Assembly: GCF_900102515.1 (NCBI RefSeq)
Contig: NZ_FMVS01000004.1
Span: 1 to 64,000, forward strand
Reading direction: 5' to 3'
Origin: Butyrivibrio sp. INlla14
GTDB taxonomy: Bacteria > Bacillota > Clostridia > Lachnospirales > Lachnospiraceae
DNA: 64,000 bases
Positions 59,299 through 64,000 of this stretch are shown piece after piece (the stretch's first letter is position 1; each line of letters starts with the position of its first letter). The position numbers and the translations under genes are program-made. Under the pieces are notes generated by a model. That model had not been told where the DNA came from. It saw only the letters and a list, made by a program, of their open reading frames with translations, and made no database searches.

Positions 59299-59991
59299 TT
59301 ACGCATCATGGTTCACAGTTATTTTTCCTAGTGTAATCTTGCGCAATATCTTATCGCTTATTGTTACTTCATGTTTTGGGAGGATTTCTTCCTGATAATA
59401 CTCTCCATCCCAGTTTAGAAGCTCATCTGGCTCTTTATCGTACTTACTAAAGTTCTGCTCGCCAGAGAGCTTCTTCGCATATTTTGAAGCAATCACATGC
59501 CTATTATGCATTTCAATGATAAGTTCTTCATCCAGCCCTGTAGCTTCAAGCTGCAGGGGAGTCATGTTTAGATAAAGAGCTCTTGCTTCTCCTATAGTCT
59601 GTGATGTCAGTGCTTCTTCGGGGCCTATTCCAGATTTAACAGCTTCCTCGTAATATATCTGATCGCAAATACAAGTGTTCAATGCCACTTTTTTAGCATA
59701 ATCGCATACAAACTGTGAATCAGGGCCGGCAGAAAAATGCGTATTCCACCAGTGCTTAGGATTCTCAGGATCATACAAGAGTGCCTGGTTTTGCACAAAG
59801 CTCTCTACTTCGTAAATGTAATATCCAAATTCTCTAAGAGTAATGTCTGTTCCGTCAACAGATATCACCGTATCATCCAGATGATCCTCATAGTCGAATC
59901 TTGTAAGCATTTTTCCGGCAATAGCAAAAAGAACCAACATGACATTAGCTATGATTATGGCGATAATGGTTTTCTTATTGGATAATCTCAT
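59299..59991 (-). CDS. SurA/PrsA-like membrane-anchored protein
   Basis: 230 residues from the ATG at 59991 (RBS GGGAG). One N-terminal anchor helix (KKTIIAIIIANVMLVLFAIAG), then an extracytoplasmic domain, VISVDGTDITLREFGYYIYEVE, similar to SurA N-terminal chaperone domains found with PpiC prolyl isomerases. No PpiC catalytic core is seen. It probably helps fold exported proteins. It lies after the riboflavin operon on the same strand but with its own likely promoter. Confidence 0.65.
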   Translation of the reverse strand: MRLSNKKTIIAIIIANVMLVLFAIAGKMLTRFDYEDHLDDTVISVDGTDITLREFGYYIYEVESFVQNQALLYDPENPKHWWNTHFSAGPDSQFVCDYAKKVALNTCICDQIYYEEAVKSGIGPEEALTSQTIGEARALYLNMTPLQLEATGLDEELIIEMHNRHVIASKYAKKLSGEQNFSKYDKEPDELLNWDGEYYQEEILPKHEVTISDKILRKITLGKITVNHDA

Positions 59992-60119
59992 CAATGCTCC
60001 CGAAAATGAAACTAACACTGTACCTACATTGACTTTATCACGCACACCTCAGAAATTATATAGTACCTTTTGTCAATAACAATCGTATGTTATTTTGTTA
60101 TAAGACTAGTTTACTTCAA

Positions 60120-60593
60120 TCAGTTAGTCACTTCAAATGACTTTATCAGATTTACCATCTCTATTGCTCCCTGAGCACATTCAAAGCCCTTGTTACCAGC
60201 CTTGGTACCCGCACGCTCAACGGCCTGCTCGATAGTATCTGTGGTGAGTACTCCGAACATCACAGGAATTCCAGAGTTCATACTGACCTGCGCAATTCCT
60301 TTTGAAACCTCTGAACAGACGTAGTCATAATGAGATGTGGCACCACGAATAACCGCGCCGAGGCAGATAACTGCGTCATATTTGCCAGACTCCGCCATTT
60401 TCTTGGCGATAAGAGGGATTTCAAAGGCTCCTGGAACCCAGGCAACCTCTATATCTTCTTCCTTGACATTTTCACGCTTAAGGCCATCAATGGCGCCCCC
60501 CAGAAGCTTTGATGTGATGAACTCGTTAAATCTTGCTACAACGATTCCAACCTTAACACCTTCTGATACCAGTTTTCCTTCATAAATATTCAT
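60120..60593 (-). CDS. ribH: 6,7-dimethyl-8-ribityllumazine synthase
   Basis: 157 residues, normal length. [24 protein letters not shown] is the substrate loop, [19 protein letters not shown] the ribulose-phosphate site, [18 protein letters not shown] the conserved region with the catalytic His. It makes the lumazine precursor of riboflavin and assembles as a 60-mer shell or pentamer. It is the last gene of the operon, 4 bp after ribBA. Confidence 0.97.
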   Translation of the reverse strand: MNIYEGKLVSEGVKVGIVVARFNEFITSKLLGGAIDGLKRENVKEEDIEVAWVPGAFEIPLIAKKMAESGKYDAVICLGAVIRGATSHYDYVCSEVSKGIAQVSMNSGIPVMFGVLTTDTIEQAVERAGTKAGNKGFECAQGAIEMVNLIKSFEVTN

Positions 60594-60597
60594 ACCT

Positions 60598-61794
60598 TTA
60601 TACCTCCAATAAATGTCCCATACGGGCTTTTTTTGTTCTTAAATAAAAAATGTCATAGCTATTTGCCTTGATTTCTATGGGAACTCTCCTTGAAATCTCT
60701 ATCCCATAGTCTTCAAGCTGATAAACCTTGTCAGGATTATTTGTAAGGAGCTCTAATGAACGTATGCCCAAATCCCTTAATATCTGGGCTCCAGTGTAGT
60801 ATTCACGCATATCACCAGGAAATCCCAGGGCAATATTGGCATCCAGAGTATCCATTCCTCCATCCTGGAGCTTATAAGCCTTTAACTTGTTAACAAGTCC
60901 TATTCCTCGACCTTCCTGTCTCATGTACAAAAGAACTCCCCTGCCTTTTGCTGCAATTGCCTTCATTGCAGCATCGAACTGCTGGCCGCAATCACATCTC
61001 ATGGAACCAAAGACATCTCCTGTTAGGCACTCGGAATGGACGCGGCAAAGAACTTCCTTGCCATCTTCTATATCTCCTAAAACCAGGGCAACGTGGTGTT
61101 CTCCGTTTAATTTATTGATATAGCAATGAGCCATGAACTCGCCATATCTTGTAGGCATCTTAGCTATTGCAACACATTCTACAAGCTTGTCGTAGACCTT
61201 CCTGTATTCAATAAGCTGCGGAATTGTTATAAATGTAATGCCCTTTTCCTTGGCCAGTTTTCTAAGCTCATCTCCTCTCATCATAGAGCCATCCTCTGCC
61301 ATTATTTCGCAGCAAAGGCCGCACTCTTTAAGGCCTGCAAGCTTTAAAAGATCCACTGTTGCCTCTGTATGCCCTGGGCGCTCGATCACTCCGCCCTTTC
61401 TTGCTACCAGAGGAAACATATGCCCTGGGCGCCTAAACTCCATAGGAGTAGCATCGTCTCTTACGCAGTGCCGAGCTGTCAACGCCCTTTCTGCCGCAGA
61501 AATTCCTGTGGTCGTGTCCACATGGTCAATTGACGTCATAAATGCAGTCTCATGATTATCGGTATTGTGACTAACCATAGGTAAAAGAGCTAACTTATCC
61601 GATATTTCTTCGCTCATAGGCATGCAAATGAGGCCTTTTCCCTCTGTTGCCATAAAGTTCACATTTTCTGTCGTAGCAAATTCTGCAGCGCAGATAAAAT
61701 CTCCCTCATTTTCTCTGCCCTCATCATCCATGACCAAAATGATCTTTCCATTTTGTAAATCACTTATGGCTTTTTCAATTAATTCTTTTTCCAT
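60598..61794 (-). CDS. ribBA: bifunctional 3,4-DHBP synthase / GTP cyclohydrolase II
   Basis: 398 residues. RibB half: [14 protein letters not shown] (acidic loop), [20 protein letters not shown]. RibA half: [21 protein letters not shown] (three zinc Cys), [20 protein letters not shown] (substrate-binding). It supplies both riboflavin precursors from ribulose-5-phosphate and GTP. RBS AAGGTT-type upstream; 61 bp after ribE. Confidence 0.97.
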   Translation of the reverse strand: MEKELIEKAISDLQNGKIILVMDDEGRENEGDFICAAEFATTENVNFMATEGKGLICMPMSEEISDKLALLPMVSHNTDNHETAFMTSIDHVDTTTGISAAERALTARHCVRDDATPMEFRRPGHMFPLVARKGGVIERPGHTEATVDLLKLAGLKECGLCCEIMAEDGSMMRGDELRKLAKEKGITFITIPQLIEYRKVYDKLVECVAIAKMPTRYGEFMAHCYINKLNGEHHVALVLGDIEDGKEVLCRVHSECLTGDVFGSMRCDCGQQFDAAMKAIAAKGRGVLLYMRQEGRGIGLVNKLKAYKLQDGGMDTLDANIALGFPGDMREYYTGAQILRDLGIRSLELLTNNPDKVYQLEDYGIEISRRVPIEIKANSYDIFYLRTKKARMGHLLEV

Positions 61795-61855
61795 AACTTA
61801 ACCTTTCCTTATGATTTTCTCTGATAATTCCGCTCTTATAAACTAACTGGGCAAC

Positions 61856-62491
61856 TCAAAATCCATTTGCCAAGAGAAACTCTCTGGTTATACCAGTACT
61901 ATCCTGGCACTCCATGAATTTCTTTACATATTTTCCAATCACGTCGTTCTCCAGGTTTACAACATCCCCTATTTTCCTGTGTCCTAAAACTGTTTCCTGT
62001 AACGTATGCGGAATTATCGATACTTTAAAGCTATCTGCAGATACCAAAGCTACAGTCAGGCTTATTCCGTCTATGGCAATAGAGCCCTTTTCTACGATTC
62101 CATCAAGGATATCTCTGGCAGTACCAATTTCAAACCAGACAGCATTTCCATCCTGACGCATACTCTTTATTTTCCCGGTACCATCTATATGTCCGCTGAC
62201 TATGTGCCCTCCAAAGCGGCCATTTGCAGGCATAGCCCTTTCAAGGTCTACCGGACTTCCTATGGCAAGACTACCAAGCCCAGATCTGGAGAAAGTTTCA
62301 TTCATAACATCCGCTATAAAAAAATCCTTCCCATAATCCACTACTGTAAGGCACACGCCATTGACAGCAATGCTATCCCCCACATGGATGTCCTCAAGAA
62401 TCCTGTTACAACTAACAGTAATAGTCTGCCTGTCGCTCCCTCTTGTGATTCTCTTTATCTTTCCAAGTTCTTCAACTATCCCCGTAAACAT
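61856..62491 (-). CDS. ribE: riboflavin synthase
   Basis: 211 residues, starting with MFTGIVEELG and two repeated lumazine-binding domains (each with the SIAVNGVCLTV/SIAIDGISLTV pattern), so a complete alpha-type synthase. It dismutates two lumazines into riboflavin. Its start overlaps the end of ribD by one base. Confidence 0.97.
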   Translation of the reverse strand: MFTGIVEELGKIKRITRGSDRQTITVSCNRILEDIHVGDSIAVNGVCLTVVDYGKDFFIADVMNETFSRSGLGSLAIGSPVDLERAMPANGRFGGHIVSGHIDGTGKIKSMRQDGNAVWFEIGTARDILDGIVEKGSIAIDGISLTVALVSADSFKVSIIPHTLQETVLGHRKIGDVVNLENDVIGKYVKKFMECQDSTGITREFLLANGF

Positions 62492-63579
62492 CAGTAGACC
62501 ACCTCGTTTTCTATGACAAGGTCATTTCCGCACCAGGTAGTGACAATGGGCTTTAACTGTATGGCGCTTCCAATGTCACTTATGCCAAGGCCTTCCACTG
62601 GTGACTTGCCATTTCCCCCAAATATCTTTGGAGCTATATGAATGTGAATTTCATCTACAATCCTGCTCTCTAGTGCACTGTAATTGATCGTGCCACCCCC
62701 CTCTAGAAGTATGCTGTCTATCCCCATTCCACCAAGTTCCTTCATAAGGATATTTAGATCAATGCCATTACTGGTCCTTGGAACCTGCAAAATCTTACAG
62801 CCTCGCTCCTCATATTTCTTTTTCCGCAGAACATCTTCACTGGATGTAGCAATTATTGTCTGGTTTTCTCTAGCCGTTGTGACAACCTTGGAATCCAGAG
62901 GCGTCCTGAGGTTTGAGTCACAGATTATTCTGACTGGATTTTGGGAGGGTTCATCAAGCCTGCAATCAAGACTTGGATCATCGGCTATAACCGTAGACAC
63001 CCCAACCATGATTCCGGAGAGGTTTTTACGCAGTCTGTGAACATTTTCTCTGGCCGCATCCCCTGTGATCCACTTGGACTGGCCGCTTGCTGTTGCTATC
63101 TTGCCATCTGCTGTCATAGCGTACTTCATCACCACATAGGGAAGCCTTGAAGTCATGTATTTATTGAATACTCTGTTGAGCTTTTTACATTCTGTCTCCA
63201 GCACTCCAACCTCAACCCTGATGCCGGTTTCTGCAAGAATTCTGGCGCCTTTCCCAACTACAACGGGGTTAACATCCAAGGTTCCTATGACCACTCTTTC
63301 TATTCCGCTCTCAATTATCGCCTCTGTACAGGGCGGCGTTTTGCCGTAATGGCAGCATGGCTCAAGTGTGACATACATTGTTGCTCCCTTTGGGGATTTC
63401 CTGCAATTTTTCAGTGCATTTCTCTCGGCATGGAGTTCGCCATATTTCTCGTGGTAGCCCTCGCCTATAATTTCCCCATCTTTGACAATCACTGCTCCCA
63501 CCATGGGATTTGGGCTGACAAAGCCTGCACCTTTTCTGGCAAGTTCCAGGGCCCGTTCCATGTATTTTCTATCTTCCAT
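62491..63579 (-). CDS. ribD: bifunctional deaminase/reductase
   Basis: 362 residues from the ATG at 63579 (RBS GGAGGAG); a longer in-frame start would run through the second terminator. Deaminase: ELHAERNAL and TLEPCCHYGKTPPCTEAI (zinc site). Reductase: VVMKYAMTADGKIATASGQSKWIT, LRKNLSGIMVGVSTV, LLEGGGTINYSAL. Second and third steps of riboflavin synthesis. First gene of the operon, under the FMN riboswitch. Confidence 0.97.
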   Translation of the reverse strand: MEDRKYMERALELARKGAGFVSPNPMVGAVIVKDGEIIGEGYHEKYGELHAERNALKNCRKSPKGATMYVTLEPCCHYGKTPPCTEAIIESGIERVVIGTLDVNPVVVGKGARILAETGIRVEVGVLETECKKLNRVFNKYMTSRLPYVVMKYAMTADGKIATASGQSKWITGDAARENVHRLRKNLSGIMVGVSTVIADDPSLDCRLDEPSQNPVRIICDSNLRTPLDSKVVTTARENQTIIATSSEDVLRKKKYEERGCKILQVPRTSNGIDLNILMKELGGMGIDSILLEGGGTINYSALESRIVDEIHIHIAPKIFGGNGKSPVEGLGISDIGSAIQLKPIVTTWCGNDLVIENEVVY

Positions 63580-63610
63580 CCTCTCCTCCAACAAAATAGA
63601 TTTAAATATT

Positions 63611-63642
63611 GAAAAAAGCCCCGGAAACCTAAGCTCCGGGGC
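63611..63642 (-). terminator. second leader terminator of the rib operon
   Basis: GCCCCGGA and TCCGGGGC pair; minus strand continues TTTTTTC. It lies 32 bp before ribD. Confidence 0.8.
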
Positions 63643-63707
63643 AAAAATAAACTCGTTTTCCAGTAATATAAAGACATAGCTGAAATACTTCATATCAGCG
63701 GCCTTGT

Positions 63708-63742
63708 AAAAAGAAAAGCTCTGAGATATAAAATCTCAGAGC
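63708..63742 (-). terminator. first leader terminator, expression platform of the FMN riboswitch
   Basis: GCTCTGAGAT and ATCTCAGAGC pair; minus strand continues TTTTCTTTTT. It starts 20 nt after the aptamer. Confidence 0.8.
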
Positions 63743-63761
63743 AATACATTACTAAAAGAAC

Positions 63762-63870
63762 CATCTTCTTCCATCCAGACTATACTGTCGGCTTCGGAAT
63801 CACACCGAATCATGCCTTGCGGCTCGTGGGCTATACCACCGGTAGGGAATCGCACCCTGCCCTGAAGATA
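63762..63870 (-). ncRNA. FMN riboswitch (RFN element)
   Basis: On the minus strand the conserved RFN parts follow in order: ATCTTCAGGGCAGGGTG, ATTCCCTACCGG, a CCCACGAGC-type helix, GATTCGGTGTGATTCCGAAGC, CGACAGT, AGTCTGGATG and a closing GAAGAAGAT. It turns the rib operon off when FMN is high. Confidence 0.96.
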
Positions 63871-63886
63871 CTATTTAATTGTGTAC

Positions 63887-63915
63887 ATGATACCTCATGA
63901 TACTACATTCGTCAA
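63887..63915 (-). promoter_or_regulatory. promoter of the rib operon
   Basis: TTGACG (63915-63910), a 17-bp spacer and TATCAT (63892-63887). The last 85 bp of the window beyond it show no gene. Confidence 0.7.
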
Positions 63916-64000
63916 CAATTTATCGAAATAAGTGACAACAGATCAGTAAATGCCCTGTAGTACTTGAACTGATACTGATTCCACTGATTCTTTTTCCCAA

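Overview
The window looks like chromosome from a low-G+C, Gram-positive, gut- or rumen-type Clostridia, most probably a Lachnospiraceae member close to Butyrivibrio or Pseudobutyrivibrio. This is inferred from the AT-rich sequence, strong AGGAGG-type ribosome binding sites, many lipobox lipoproteins, a maltodextrin ABC operon without its own ATPase, degenerate GGDEF plus EAL signalling proteins, and many small GNAT, Nudix and APH genes. No rRNA, tRNA or CRISPR array was seen.

Layout. 0-4.6 kb: a transposase tail, a c-di-GMP phosphodiesterase, exodeoxyribonuclease III and small exported proteins. 4.7-11.9 kb: a LacI-type repressor facing a five-gene maltodextrin operon (lipoprotein, GH13 enzyme, binding protein, two permeases), with clustered TTAAC-type operators between them. 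11.9-29 kb: GNAT and APH genes, a DMT transporter, lipoproteins (one a manganese pyrophosphatase relative without its DHH motif, one split by an in-frame stop), a RelA/SpoT-fold protein, a DUF3592 protein, an M13 peptidase, an ABC exporter with two permeases and an RpiB-type isomerase.

29-59 kb is an accessory region full of deletion scars: two paralogous ATPase/DUF234 genes with long palindromes beside them, a truncated ISL3 transposase, fused or internally deleted gene remnants (LysR, hydrolase, DUF1848, AbiEii, MerR, APH-ABC fusion, FMN_bind) and three toxin-antitoxin-like loci (MazEF, AbiE, HTH plus nucleotidyltransferase). Inside it lies the most interesting locus, 40.5-44.8 kb. An HxlR-type regulator diverges from a tightly coupled operon encoding a 53-residue ACG-repeat peptide, its radical SAM/SPASM enzyme, a nitroreductase, a zinc macrodomain hydrolase, a class M sirtuin (SirTM) and a DUF1848 remnant. 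It joins a Cys-rich RiPP system to a reversible ADP-ribosylation module. A second unexplained structure is a 300-bp non-coding array at 54.73-55.03 kb, with GTCAA-N18-TTGAC dyads repeated every 53 bp.

59-64 kb: an SurA-like membrane protein, then the riboflavin operon ribD-ribE-ribBA-ribH on the minus strand behind an FMN riboswitch with two tandem terminator hairpins and a clear promoter.
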